A stretch of 64,000 nt of DNA. Origin: Halomonas sp. H10-9-1. Its GTDB lineage: Bacteria > Pseudomonadota > Gammaproteobacteria > Pseudomonadales > Halomonadaceae. Positions 8,330-16,795 of the stretch are shown piece by piece (position 1 is the first letter of the stretch; each line of letters opens with the position of its first letter). The position numbers and the translations under genes were made by a program. Location: contig NZ_JAMSHO010000001.1 of NCBI RefSeq assembly GCF_040147005.1, forward strand, positions 3,472,001-3,536,000. Reading direction: 5' to 3'. Below the pieces are notes generated by a model that was not told the origin of the DNA, made no database searches, and saw only the letters and a list, made by a program, of their open reading frames with translations.

Positions 8330-9216
8330 GAGGCCCCCTCCTCGGCATCATCCGCCTCTTCCAGGGGAATCAGCGCCCTGTCCAGACCACCGCGGCGGGT
8401 AACCAGGAATACCGTGGTGGTGTCCTCCACGGAGCCCCGCGGGGCCAGGTAGGGGTGCATGAAGGTCGCAGAGTAAAAGTCTCCCTGCAGCCAGCGCGGG
8501 TCGAGCTCGAAGGCACGCCGCCGATCGTTGTTCTCGAGCTTCACCGCGGTGACCATCCAGCCATCGAGCCGCCAGGCGCCCAGGGGCGTGGCGGTCACCG
8601 GCAGTGACGGCAGCAGGGTACTCAGCGACTCGGGCAGCCGCATGGGGACGCGAGAGACGCCGCGCAGGGGCTCGATGGTGCGCTGCGGCGCATAGAGGGA
8701 CTGGGCGGCATGCCGGGTCAGCAGCACGGGCACCGGCGTGGCGGTGGCTTGCTGCGCCTCACCGCTTGACGCTTGAGCCGCCGGCCGGGACGCCTCTGAC
8801 GCCTGCGCCCCGCGGCTTCCCGTGGACGAACCCGTCGAAGCACTTGCCCTGGCCGGCGACACCTCGCGGCTGTCCACCACCAGGATCTCCTCGCTGCTGG
8901 CTCCCTCCCGGGCCAAGAGGTCCAGCAGCAGCACGTCCCCGCTCTCCACGTCTTGCACGCGAACACGCTGGGTGTCGAAGGAGTCGAAGGCCTTGAGATA
9001 GAGCACGCCTCCGGCGCTCTGGACGCGCAGTACCTCGGGATTGGCCAATGCCGGTGGCAGGCCCACGCGAACGTTGCGGTCCAGGGTGACAATCCGCTCC
9101 TCATCCACCGGCAGCGGTATCGCCAGCGGTCGACGTTCCCAGTGCATGACCTCCACCGCCAGCGCCTCACCGGCGAACACGGCGGTGACCAACCAGGCCA
9201 GCATCACACGCTTCAT
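8326..9216 (-). CDS. ICE protein TIGR03749 family (VirB9/TraK-like)
   Basis: 296 residues from the ATG at 9216, which is preceded by AAGGAGGCT. A Sec signal peptide is clear (MKRVMLAWLVTAVFAGEALA). The mature protein begins with a beta-rich domain (residues about 20-115), then a low-complexity Ser/Ala/Gln segment (about 130-165), then a second folded domain. Known for the family: secreted component of the transfer channel core complex, the counterpart of TraK/VirB9 in F-like systems. The start overlaps the TIGR03746 stop and the end overlaps TIGR03752, so translation is coupled throughout. Confidence 0.88.
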   Translation of the reverse strand: MKRVMLAWLVTAVFAGEALAVEVMHWERRPLAIPLPVDEERIVTLDRNVRVGLPPALANPEVLRVQSAGGVLYLKAFDSFDTQRVRVQDVESGDVLLLDLLAREGASSEEILVVDSREVSPARASASTGSSTGSRGAQASEASRPAAQASSGEAQQATATPVPVLLTRHAAQSLYAPQRTIEPLRGVSRVPMRLPESLSTLLPSLPVTATPLGAWRLDGWMVTAVKLENNDRRRAFELDPRWLQGDFYSATFMHPYLAPRGSVEDTTTVFLVTRRGGLDRALIPLEEADDAEEGAS

Positions 9217-9860
9217 GAGGAGCCTCCTTGCTTCTCTGCATCTGGTACCGACAGCCGCTGTGGAATGCCATCGAAGCAGTCCACCTGCAGGCCCCAGGGG
9301 TTGCGCTGAGGGTCTACGTCGGCCCTCACCACCCGCAGCGGGTAGCGAATGAACAGATCGCGAACCGGCGTGCCGGCGTACTGTTCGTCGATGGCCATAT
9401 CCAGGGTAACCACCCAAGCATCACGACTAAGGATCTCCACGGAATCGGTGCGATAACCTCGCCCGGGAATTTCGTAGATGCCGCGTACCCGGCCGGAAAG
9501 CTCCTGGCGGCGATCGCGGTCCTCGTAGTCCTTGGCCAAGTAGCGCTGACAGGAGGGGGTAAGAAAGGGTGAATAGGCCCTCAGGTTGCGGCGGTAATCG
9601 GCTTGACCATCCGCGGGCCAGCGATTGATCTGCTGCCAGACGTAAAACCCGAAGGCGTAGACGCTCGACGGGTCGACCTCCCACCAGGCGCGGGTGCTGC
9701 CGGAGCGCAGGTCGGGCGGGTTGTGGATGGTCAGGTTCTCCGGGGCCGACTTCCAGCCCCACCACAGGCCGGCGCTCAGCAGGGCCAGCACCGCGATGAC
9801 CAGGCGCAGGGTGGTGATATGGGCATCCCGTGCGCTAAGGGCGTGACGAAAGCGGCTCAT
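9213..9860 (-). CDS. ICE protein TIGR03746 family (VirB8/TraE-like)
   Basis: 215 residues. A single transmembrane helix near the N-terminus (about 16-36) is followed by a periplasmic domain with the conserved segment PPDLRSGSTRAWWEVD and an all-beta C-terminal half, as in VirB8/TraE scaffold proteins of type IV secretion. The start overlaps the TIGR03750 stop by four bases. No catalytic motif is expected. Position and architecture together make the family call firm; the VirB8 equivalence is inference. Confidence 0.87.
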   Translation of the reverse strand: MSRFRHALSARDAHITTLRLVIAVLALLSAGLWWGWKSAPENLTIHNPPDLRSGSTRAWWEVDPSSVYAFGFYVWQQINRWPADGQADYRRNLRAYSPFLTPSCQRYLAKDYEDRDRRQELSGRVRGIYEIPGRGYRTDSVEILSRDAWVVTLDMAIDEQYAGTPVRDLFIRYPLRVVRADVDPQRNPWGLQVDCFDGIPQRLSVPDAEKQGGSS

Positions 9861-10240
9861 GGGCGTCCTCCCGGTTGGTAGCGCATCCGCCGCCGTGAGA
9901 AGGGACCGGAACGGGTGATCAAGGCGTCGGCTCCCCTGAGACGGATGCCCTGCCGAGCGAGACGAAACTGCAGGCTGCGGTAGAGCCAGGAGGCGGGACG
10001 GCCGCGACGTAGCCGCCGCATCACGGCGCCACCGACGTAGAGCGCCATGCCGGCACAGGCAAACGCCACGGTCGGCACCATGGCGATGGCTCCCAGCAGC
10101 CAGGCGCCGATCGCGCCCGGAAGCAAGCCCGCGGCTACTCCGCCCAGAGCCATCATCCCAACCTCGTGCCCGGTCATGCCCCGAAACACCACCGGTGCGG
10201 CATTCAGACGGGTCGGCAGAAAGTCGAGACGATTGACCAT
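9857..10240 (-). CDS. ICE protein TIGR03750 family (TraL/VirB3-like)
   Basis: 127 residues from the ATG at 10240, which shares its A with the TGA of the preceding gene. It begins MVNRLDFLPTRLNAAP and has two adjacent hydrophobic helices (about 30-50 and 53-75), then a basic tail. Small two-helix inner-membrane proteins of this kind are the TraL/VirB3 partner of the VirB4 ATPase. It sits between the pilin-like TIGR03745 gene and the VirB8-like gene, as in other type G elements. Confidence 0.87.
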   Translation of the reverse strand: MVNRLDFLPTRLNAAPVVFRGMTGHEVGMMALGGVAAGLLPGAIGAWLLGAIAMVPTVAFACAGMALYVGGAVMRRLRRGRPASWLYRSLQFRLARQGIRLRGADALITRSGPFSRRRMRYQPGGRP

Positions 10241-10599
10241 CAGAGGATCTCCGCGGCCTTGGTCGCCAGCCAGATGATGGCCACGATCAGCACTACCCCC
10301 ACGACGACCACTACGCCGAACTTCGACCACTCCCCGCGAACCCGTGCCTCGTTGAAGGTGGCGATGGATGCGATGGCGACGATGATGAATGCCACCGTGG
10401 CCAGGATGAGACCGCCCAGGGCGCCGAAGTCGAACAGGTAATTCTGCAGGGTGGTGAGCAGGCCCTCCCCCTCCCCTCGCGACGGCGCCTCCATGGTGGG
10501 CAGCCCCTGCCCCATGGCCTGCGGCACTAGCCCCACCGCTGCCAAGGCGGCGAGTCCCCGTGTACGAGTACGAGAGAAGAGTGAACGCACGGTAGTCAT
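10240..10599 (-). CDS. ICE membrane protein TIGR03745 family (possible pilin)
   Basis: 119 residues; AAGGAG six bases before the ATG. A signal-like N-terminus is followed by a short spacer and two hydrophobic segments, one of which reads LGGLILATVAFIIVAIASIATF. This resembles VirB2/TraA propilins: a cleaved leader and two helices. Family members are the best pilin candidate in type G systems (inference). Its stop overlaps the TIGR03750 start. Confidence 0.87.
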   Translation of the reverse strand: MTTVRSLFSRTRTRGLAALAAVGLVPQAMGQGLPTMEAPSRGEGEGLLTTLQNYLFDFGALGGLILATVAFIIVAIASIATFNEARVRGEWSKFGVVVVVGVVLIVAIIWLATKAAEIL

Positions 10600-10658
10600 A
10601 ACGAGCTCCTTCTTGAGTAACGAATTGCTGAATGACGCAGGGTTCGAGGCCGGTGACC

Positions 10659-10874
10659 TCAGAGGAAAATCCAGAACATCACCACGACCAGAAAGACGGC
10701 GCGCAGCGCGGCAAAGCCGAAGTCATCGCCGCTGACGCGCCCCTTGGCGTAGCCTCGATAGGAGGAGATGGCGCTCCAACACGCCCAGAGCAGCACCACG
10801 GTGCAGCCCGCCCCGGCAATAAGGACTCCCAGGGGTGGCGCCTCGAAGCCGGCACCGGCGGCGAAGGCCTCCAT
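10659..10874 (-). CDS. ICE protein TIGR03758 family, small membrane protein
   Basis: 71 residues with two hydrophobic helices (about 16-33 and 57-71) separated by a polar loop (SSYRGYAKGRVSGDDFG). Found in this position, between RAQPRD and TIGR03745, in PFGI-1-class elements. Its biochemical role is not known; the size and topology would also suit a minor pilin or channel subunit. The ATG overlaps the stop of the RAQPRD gene by one base. Confidence 0.85.
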   Translation of the reverse strand: MEAFAAGAGFEAPPLGVLIAGAGCTVVLLWACWSAISSYRGYAKGRVSGDDFGFAALRAVFLVVVMFWIFL

Positions 10875-11236
10875 TAGCGCAACTCCCGCAGGTAGTCCCC
10901 GGCGAGGGGCACCGGCTGGCGGGGCGGCAATCGAGGCGGTTCGAGTACGTCATCGATGCCCTTGTCCACGGCTTGGATATCCCGGCGCAGGCGCGGCACA
11001 TCCAGGAAGACACGAGTGGTCTCAGGGTCGAACTCCCCAACGCGGCTCTCGAGCCGATCCACAATGCGCTGGATCTGGGCCAGCTGATCCTGGATCAGGG
11101 CCAGGTCCTGGCGGGCGATCTCATCGCGCACGCCGTCGTGGTCGTTGGCATAGACGGAGTAGGTAGCGCCGAACTGAGCGGTCAGCAGCATCAGAAGCAG
11201 GGGCGACAGGGCCCGTGGCAAGCGGCGAAACGTCAT
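10874..11236 (-). CDS. RAQPRD-family ICE protein
   Basis: About 120 residues from the ATG at 11236; an ATG at 11251 is also possible. A signal peptide (LSPLLLMLLTAQFGATYSVYA) precedes a short helical protein containing DLALIQDQLAQIQRIVDRLE and ending PLAGDYLRELR. The family is named for a conserved R-A-Q-x-R-D segment; here the end of the mature protein is only loosely similar. Secreted, role unknown. It opens the pilin-side block of the transfer operon. Confidence 0.75.
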   Translation of the reverse strand: MTFRRLPRALSPLLLMLLTAQFGATYSVYANDHDGVRDEIARQDLALIQDQLAQIQRIVDRLESRVGEFDPETTRVFLDVPRLRRDIQAVDKGIDDVLEPPRLPPRQPVPLAGDYLRELR

Positions 11237-11430
11237 GGCAAGACAGTCCATCCGTTGGCTGGCATTGTCCTCATCCTGTCGCCCGCCAGGGTGCAGCGCA
11301 GCAGGAAACCATAAGCGCCGCACACGACGTTTATCTTCGCCTGCTCAATACCCTAGGCACGCAAGCACCGGAGCCCGCACCGGCTCCGGACGATAGCGGC
11401 GAGGCCGCGGAAGGCCTGCGATGTGGAGTT
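11237..11430. other. 194-bp gap with two inverted repeats inside the transfer module
   Basis: No gene is seen. A perfect 8-bp inverted repeat (CCGGAGCC/GGCTCCGG, six-base loop) lies at 11368-11389, and a 5-bp one (AGGCC/GGCCT) at about 11401-11416. It is the largest gap in the otherwise overlapping tra string, between TIGR03747 and RAQPRD. It may hold an internal promoter or an RNA-processing site. No T-tract follows the hairpins on the minus strand, so a strong terminator is unlikely. Confidence 0.4.
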
Positions 11431-12123
11431 TCAGAGGTACTTCTTGAAGCTTCCCGTGGCGATGCTGACCAGCAAGCCAAATAGGGCCGCGCAGGGCAGC
11501 AGGAAGGCGTTGGGATGAATAGCGAAGGGCACGCTCAGGTAGAACAGCCAGCCCACCACGAAGACCGGCGTGATGGCCCGCTTGGCATGGTGGTAGATGA
11601 AAGCGGACTCGCGCCCCGCACCGAAGCGGCGCAGATCACGGCGCACCAAGCCGTCGACGAAACCAACCAGGGCCGCCAGAGCAAAGAGCGGCGAGGTCAG
11701 CAGCAGAATGACCACACGGGTCAGGGTCATCAGCGTGACGTAGAGCGCCGCCTGCACGTAGACATGCAGGGTGCCGAGCCAACCCCCGTGATGGGCGCTG
11801 TTCTCAAGCCAGTCCGCTATCCCGCTCCTCACGAACAGCCACTCGTGGGCGCTGGTGACGGCTCGGGTCGCCAGGGCGACCGGGTCCGAGACCAGCAGCG
11901 AGCGCGTGAAGTGGGTATCCAGTCGGGCCACTTCGGTTTCCAGGGTCTCCAGCGCATGCTGGGCCCCGGGCTGGCTCCACCACTGCCAGTGGATTCCCGC
12001 CCACTCGACCAGCACCGACATCAGCAGCGACACGACCAGCACCGCCATAATCTGAAATGGAAGCCCGAACAGCGTGGAGAACCAGCCGCGTCGAGTTTCC
12101 TGGGCACGTTCCGCCGTGGCCAT
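11431..12123 (-). CDS. ICE membrane protein TIGR03747 family
   Basis: 230 residues with at least three to four membrane segments (about 20-45, 125-150, 160-175 and 195-225). The first is followed by a periplasmic loop with several charged residues and GIHWQWWSQPGAQH. Family TIGR03747 always lies next to the coupling protein gene in PFGI-1-class ICEs; its role is not established, and it may help TraD at the membrane. Start ATG at 12123, one base after the stop of the upstream small gene. Confidence 0.87.
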   Translation of the reverse strand: MATAERAQETRRGWFSTLFGLPFQIMAVLVVSLLMSVLVEWAGIHWQWWSQPGAQHALETLETEVARLDTHFTRSLLVSDPVALATRAVTSAHEWLFVRSGIADWLENSAHHGGWLGTLHVYVQAALYVTLMTLTRVVILLLTSPLFALAALVGFVDGLVRRDLRRFGAGRESAFIYHHAKRAITPVFVVGWLFYLSVPFAIHPNAFLLPCAALFGLLVSIATGSFKKYL

Positions 12124-12124
12124 C

Positions 12125-12415
12125 TCAGTGCACCCTGACTGGCGTCAGCGAGCAGAGCAGCGACCAGCGGCGATCGTGGTAGTGCAGGATCAGCCGCCCC
12201 TCATGAGGGTGCTCACCCTGCTCCCATACTGGCGAAAGCCCCTTGCGATAGGCGTGCTGGGTCAGTTCGACGCGGTCGATCCCGATGACCACGTAGTCGA
12301 GTAGCCCGAACAGGGCCTGAGGCAGCTCACTCAGGGAGCCGCTCTCCAAGGCAACACTGGAGACGATGGCGGTTGCCGCGGTATCAGGCGTCATGGGCGT
12401 TGTCTCGATGTTCAT
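12125..12415 (-). CDS. Small conserved ICE protein between traD and TIGR03747
   Basis: 96 residues beginning MNIETTPMTPDTAATAI and ending LLCSLTPVRVH. Overlaps the traD 3' end by 32 bases, which argues for coupled translation. No signal peptide or membrane segment. The C-terminal half contains RLILHYHDRRWSLLC. I do not recognise a family; proteins of this size occupy the same slot in related elements. Real by position and coding character, function unknown. Confidence 0.65.
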   Translation of the reverse strand: MNIETTPMTPDTAATAIVSSVALESGSLSELPQALFGLLDYVVIGIDRVELTQHAYRKGLSPVWEQGEHPHEGRLILHYHDRRWSLLCSLTPVRVH

Positions 12416-14678
12416 CACGGTTCTCCATCTCTTGGGCCAGCAGCCACTCGTTGAGCAGCTGATCCTCAGCCTCCTCCCCCTGCCGGCGCGCCTTGGCCTC
12501 GTCTTTGTCCCGCGCCTCCGCTCGAGCTTCTGCCCGCGCAGGGGACGGCTCCTGGGCATCGCGGGCCCGCATCGGGAGTTCAGCCCCTAGCTCGCCCAGC
12601 TCCAGGTTCACCGGCGGTGGCATCACCGCGGTCCACCACTGCTCGCCGGTGGTGTAGTCGCGCTTCATGCGCTCGGCGAGCTCGGCGATGCTGCCGGGGA
12701 TGTCCTCGTGCCTGTCGGGCAGCGGCAAGGGCATGCGCACCTTCCAGAGCTGGCCGCCCTCGAGCAGGGCGAAGGCCTGCCCCTTGGGCAGCGAGACCAC
12801 GTCCGCCGGCTCGATCATCGGCACCTGTACGGTGCTGATGCGGTCGCCGCCGGAGCTGGTGAAGTCGATATCGTTGGCAATGTCGCTGGAATCGGAGGCC
12901 ATGCTGACCAGCATGCGGGTAGCCACGTTGACCTGGCGCAGCTGTCGGGTCAGCAGCTCGGCGGTCTTCTCCTCGCGTACCCGCAGCATCACCAGGTTGT
13001 TGAAGTTGCCGACCACCTGACCGGCCTTGGCGGCGTTGCCGATGCGTGCCTCGATGTCGGAGAGGGTCTGGGTATAGGCGGTGACCTGGATGCCGGCGCC
13101 GCCCCCCTTGTTGATGAGCGGGATGAACTCGTCGCCCATCAGCTCGTTGAACTCGTCGCAGTGCAGGTTGATCGGTACCTTGCCCATGCGCTTGCCGTTC
13201 ACCGCCGGCAGGCCGTCATCGATGCCGTGCTTGTAGATATGGCCGGCCACCGAGACCAGGTCGGCGAACATCGAATTGCCCACCGCCTGGGCCACCTCGA
13301 AATCGCTCATGGCATCCAGACCCACGTAGACGATGCCGCGCTTACGGATGATCTGCTGCCAGTCTATGATCGGCCGCGGGTCTTCGATGTCGTCATAGTC
13401 CGGCGAAAGCAGCTCGGCGATGCGCCCGGTGGTCAGCTTCTCCAGCAGCGGCAGCAGGCTCGCCACGATCTTGTCGAAGTAGGTCTTGTCGTAGCGCACG
13501 GCGCTGCGCAGCCCCTCGAGTACGGCGTCCACCACCTTGATCTGCTGCAGATACTGCTCGATGGCCACCACCCGCTTGTCGCGGCCCTGAAACTGGCGGG
13601 GGATGTTCTTGTCGTTGAGCTTGCCCTCGATGGTGGTGATACGCTCCCAGGCGTGCTGGTCGTGGCGGGTCAGGGTCTGCTGGGCATACTCGATCATCAG
13701 GCCGTCGATGTTCACCACGTCCGAGAGGATCTGCTCGTAAGTGGGGCGCTGCCCCAGGGCATGACGGGCCCGGGCCACGATGTTGACGAAGCGCCAGGCG
13801 AACTCGCGGAAGGCGGCACTGTTGCCCTCTCCTGAGAGCTGGCCGGCGAGCCGGGTCGCCACCTCGGAGATGCGCCCGAAGCGCCCCACGGCGTTATAGC
13901 GCGCCGAGATATCCGGCCAGCCCAGGTGGAAGACGTAGAACTCGTCGCCGCGACCTGCGCGCTGTGCCTCGGCATACATGCGGATCATCAGGTCGGCGTC
14001 GCCCTTGGGGTCGAAGGCGATCACCACGTCGCCGCGATGGATGTCCTGGGTGATCAGGATCTCGGCGAGCCGGGTCTTGCCGACCCGGGTGGTGCCCTCC
14101 ACCAGGGTGTGACCCACCCGCTCCCCCAAGGGCAGGTAGACATCGCGCTCCCTCCACTCCACGGCATGCAGTGCCGCCATACCGCCCACCGGCGGCAGCG
14201 GGCGCACCGGGTTCCAGGGCACGTCCGCGGCGAGCAGCTTCACCAGTGGCCGGCCGACAGCATGGCGCTCCAGCCGGTTCTCCAGCCCTCGGGCCACGCG
14301 GTAGGCCGGTCCCGGTCGCAGATAGCGCTGCACATGGGGCTGCTGGCTCTCATGCAACCGCTGGGTGTGGCGCGCCTCCCACTTGAAGCCCTTGCCCATC
14401 CATAGCAGCCGCTGACTGACCGGAATCTGCCGGCTGCGCAACGCAAAGCGCGGCAGGCGCTTCATGTTGCGGCGGTAGCGCAGCACCACCCAGGCCTGTC
14501 GGGCACGCCACACCCCGAAGGCAGCAAAACCCGCCGCCATGCCGTAGCCCACGCTGGGTGACAAGGCCAGTGACCAGGGCGCCATAATGCAGAGCACCGC
14601 ACAGGCTACACAGACCAAGGCAGTGTTGAGCTCTACCGCAGGGCGCAGCAGCGCTTCCAGAGGGTGTGACTGGCTCAT
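12384..14678 (-). CDS. traD: Conjugative coupling ATPase TraD (PFGI-1 class, VirD4-like)
   Basis: 764 residues. Two N-terminal membrane helices (about 18-38 and 42-58), then Walker A VEGTTRVGKTRLAEIL (about 193-208) and a VirD4/TraD-type motor domain with INLHCDEFNEL as Walker B. The tail after residue 690 is a highly charged Arg/Glu/Ala stretch. It couples the relaxase-DNA complex to the secretion channel at the inner membrane and drives DNA export. The length is normal for TIGR03743. It starts ten bases after the stop of the TIGR03765 gene. Confidence 0.93.
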   Translation of the reverse strand: MSQSHPLEALLRPAVELNTALVCVACAVLCIMAPWSLALSPSVGYGMAAGFAAFGVWRARQAWVVLRYRRNMKRLPRFALRSRQIPVSQRLLWMGKGFKWEARHTQRLHESQQPHVQRYLRPGPAYRVARGLENRLERHAVGRPLVKLLAADVPWNPVRPLPPVGGMAALHAVEWRERDVYLPLGERVGHTLVEGTTRVGKTRLAEILITQDIHRGDVVIAFDPKGDADLMIRMYAEAQRAGRGDEFYVFHLGWPDISARYNAVGRFGRISEVATRLAGQLSGEGNSAAFREFAWRFVNIVARARHALGQRPTYEQILSDVVNIDGLMIEYAQQTLTRHDQHAWERITTIEGKLNDKNIPRQFQGRDKRVVAIEQYLQQIKVVDAVLEGLRSAVRYDKTYFDKIVASLLPLLEKLTTGRIAELLSPDYDDIEDPRPIIDWQQIIRKRGIVYVGLDAMSDFEVAQAVGNSMFADLVSVAGHIYKHGIDDGLPAVNGKRMGKVPINLHCDEFNELMGDEFIPLINKGGGAGIQVTAYTQTLSDIEARIGNAAKAGQVVGNFNNLVMLRVREEKTAELLTRQLRQVNVATRMLVSMASDSSDIANDIDFTSSGGDRISTVQVPMIEPADVVSLPKGQAFALLEGGQLWKVRMPLPLPDRHEDIPGSIAELAERMKRDYTTGEQWWTAVMPPPVNLELGELGAELPMRARDAQEPSPARAEARAEARDKDEAKARRQGEEAEDQLLNEWLLAQEMENRDEHRDNAHDA

Positions 14679-14687
14679 CGCTCGCTC

Positions 14688-15260
14688 CTACTGCTCCAGC
14701 CCCTGAGCCGTCACCAGCACCGGGTAGTGGGCAAGGCCCAGCCGACCGGCCAGGTCGTCCCCCGGTGTGGGGCGCAGCTCGAGCCCCGGCACCGCCTCGC
14801 GCAGGCGCTCAAGCCCCTCGGGTGTGGCCACCTCGACGACCAGCCCCACGGCGTTAAGCTCGCGCAGGATCTCTCCGCGGGCCTCCAGCCAGCGCAGCGA
14901 TAGCGGGTCGTCCCCGACCAGGAAGAAGGGCGTCATGCGGCCCGGGAGCTCGAGCGGGCGAAAGTGCACCTCGCCGGGCGACAGCCGCTCACTGGTCACC
15001 GGCAGCATATCCGCCTCGCTGAATGCCACCGGTGCGCGCGAATCAGGCGCATAGCCCTGCTCCTCCGCCACGCCGGCCATCCCGATGGCGACGAAGTAGG
15101 GGCGTGCCGGCTCTCCACCATGATCGGCGAGCACTTCCAGAGCAGGCCGATCGGTGAGTGGCATTCGGGGCAGCGTCTCGGCCTGGACACTCCCGGCAAG
15201 CCCCCCGACGAGCCCGACCAGGGCGGCTAACGCCCTGCGGCAGTGATCACACGTCACCAT
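14688..15260 (-). CDS. ICE protein TIGR03765 / PFL_4695 family
   Basis: 190 residues from the ATG at 15260 (GGAGGGG six bases upstream). An ATG at 15287 with its own AGAGGAG is equally well served and would add nine residues, overlapping the upstream gene more deeply. A signal peptide (LAALVGLVGGLAGSVQA) precedes a soluble periplasmic protein with ALEVLADHGGEP and an end in LGLAHYPVLVTAQGLEQ. Integrating-element protein of unknown exact role, always next to traD in this class. Confidence 0.85.
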   Translation of the reverse strand: MVTCDHCRRALAALVGLVGGLAGSVQAETLPRMPLTDRPALEVLADHGGEPARPYFVAIGMAGVAEEQGYAPDSRAPVAFSEADMLPVTSERLSPGEVHFRPLELPGRMTPFFLVGDDPLSLRWLEARGEILRELNAVGLVVEVATPEGLERLREAVPGLELRPTPGDDLAGRLGLAHYPVLVTAQGLEQ

Positions 15261-15423
15261 CAGCGTCCCCTCCAAACGCATCCTCATAGCACTCCTCTAG
15301 GTACTCCTCCCGGGAGCCATGGGCATCACCATGGCAGTAGTCCATCGGGGGCTCGATCTCGCGGGGCTCTCTCCATGCCGGTGCCCCGCAGTAAGGGCAG
15401 CGATAGGGGGCAGAGTGAATCAT
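15247..15423 (-). CDS. 58-residue CPYCG zinc-ribbon-like protein
   Basis: ATG at 15423 with AGGGAGG nine bases upstream. It contains CPYCG at residues 9-13 and two further cysteines at residues 30 and 45, then an acidic tail. Two CxxC-type pairs would suit a small zinc ribbon, but the second pair is widely spaced, so metal binding is uncertain. It overlaps the TIGR03765 gene by 14 bases (or 41 with the longer start) and lies 14 bases after the transglycosylase gene. Coding support comes from the ribosome site and tight packing. No function known. Confidence 0.6.
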   Translation of the reverse strand: MIHSAPYRCPYCGAPAWREPREIEPPMDYCHGDAHGSREEYLEECYEDAFGGDADGDV

Positions 15424-15437
15424 CGGTGGAACCTCCC

Positions 15438-16022
15438 TTAGTTGGCCGCCAGCTGCCGCTGGCGAGACGCCTTCAACCGCTCGAGCTCGGCGGCCACGAG
15501 GCGGCGATAGCGGGCCGCCGGCTCACCCCCGGCGGGACGGTGATAGCGTCCGGCCGCCTGCACCCAGTCGCCGGCGGCATCAAAGTGGCCACGCAGCAGG
15601 CGTGCCGCCTCCTCCAGGTTGGCGTAGGGATTCAAGGCATCGCAGGGTTGCGCGAAGCGTTTACCAGCACCGAACAGCTGCGGCTGCCAGCGAACATTGA
15701 GCTGGGCGATGCCCACGTCCACGAGGCGGGTCTCCTCAAGAGCCAGCAGCAAGGCGTCGCAGGCCGCCTGGCGGGTCGCGAAGTGGAAGCCCTCCCCTGC
15801 CACGTTCAGGGTCCAGGGCCAAGGCCGGTGCCCCACCTTCAGGCTGACCGCCGACTCGGCCGTGGCTACCGCATAGAGCACTTCTGGTGGGACCTGGTGC
15901 AGGCTTGCGGCGTCGAAGTAGGCCGGCGGTACTACGGTGGCATTCGCCAGCGATGACAACGCCGCCAGGCTGCATCCGACGGCACAGCCCATCACCAGGC
16001 GCCGATACGCTTTCAGCCCCAT
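15438..16022 (-). CDS. Lytic transglycosylase of the ICE transfer module
   Basis: 194 residues from the ATG at 16022 (GAGGG upstream). A signal peptide ends about residue 29 (SLANA). Then VPPEVLYAVATAESAVS matches the helix carrying the catalytic glutamate of SLT-type transglycosylases (E in ATAESA), and VDVGIAQLNVRW is the G-x-x-Q-x-N motif. NPYANLEEAARLLR is the N-P-x-x-N-(I/L)-x-A motif. It cuts peptidoglycan to let the transfer apparatus through. The length is typical of VirB1-like enzymes. Confidence 0.87.
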   Translation of the reverse strand: MGLKAYRRLVMGCAVGCSLAALSSLANATVVPPAYFDAASLHQVPPEVLYAVATAESAVSLKVGHRPWPWTLNVAGEGFHFATRQAACDALLLALEETRLVDVGIAQLNVRWQPQLFGAGKRFAQPCDALNPYANLEEAARLLRGHFDAAGDWVQAAGRYHRPAGGEPAARYRRLVAAELERLKASRQRQLAAN

Positions 16023-16032
16023 ATCGTCGCCC

Positions 16033-16776
16033 TCATCTCGGGTAGACCTGAGGCAGCGACCCCACGGCGATGCCACGCTCGGGGTCCGACTGGCCGTGAT
16101 TCAGGGTAATGTCTCGTGCGCGCACGCGGTCGGCCGGCACCCCCACACGTCGCGCCCAGTCACGTATCACCGAATCGTCTCCGTCACTGTCGAGCACGAA
16201 GATGTCCATCTGGGTGCCCTGGGCCAACAGCTCGCGGACGGTGCTGTCACAACGCTCGCAGCCGTTCACTGCCACGTGCACCGTCAAGCGCGCCTGCAGC
16301 GCGCCCTCGTCGGTGAAATGGAAGGCATTGCGTGGCCTAAGCGTGAACTCATCCACCGGCATCTCGTTGGGGTAGAGGCGCTGCCAGGCCGCGTCATAGG
16401 CCCGCTGGAACGCCAGCTCACGCTCGGTGCGGGCGCGCTCCACCTCCACCAGCAATTCAGCATAGCGGCGACGCTCCTCGGCGGTGCGCGCCTCGACGCC
16501 AAGGGCGGTGATCGGGTCGAGGTTGGGCGACCAGATCCCTCGTGGCCCCTCCATCAGGGACTCATAGCGCTCCCAGTCGCGCTCGGTCAGTTGCCAGGCC
16601 TCGGCCTGCTCGGTGCGCGTGCGGGTGCGCTCGCTCTCGAGCCGCTGCAGGGCCTCTTGAATCACGGATGAGGCATCGGGGCGGTGCTCCGGGCTGGGCT
16701 GGGCAGCGGCCTGGCTGGCCAGCAGCGCCACGGCAACGGCCATCGCAGGCAGCACAGCAGGTTTCCGGTTTTTCAT
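16033..16776 (-). CDS. ICE protein TIGR03759 family
   Basis: 247 residues. Signal peptide MKNRKPAVLPAMAVAVALLASQAAA, then an Arg/Glu-rich helical part with WQLTERDWERYESLMEGPRG and a C-terminal part that includes GCERCDSTVRELLAQG. The latter is a CxxC pair in a thioredoxin-like setting (VHVAVNGCERC). Conserved in PFGI-1-class ICEs just upstream of the transglycosylase. A redox or folding role for envelope components is possible from the CxxC (inference). Confidence 0.85.
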   Translation of the reverse strand: MKNRKPAVLPAMAVAVALLASQAAAQPSPEHRPDASSVIQEALQRLESERTRTRTEQAEAWQLTERDWERYESLMEGPRGIWSPNLDPITALGVEARTAEERRRYAELLVEVERARTERELAFQRAYDAAWQRLYPNEMPVDEFTLRPRNAFHFTDEGALQARLTVHVAVNGCERCDSTVRELLAQGTQMDIFVLDSDGDDSVIRDWARRVGVPADRVRARDITLNHGQSDPERGIAVGSLPQVYPR

Positions 16777-16795
16777 CGCAGGATCTCCGGTGGGC

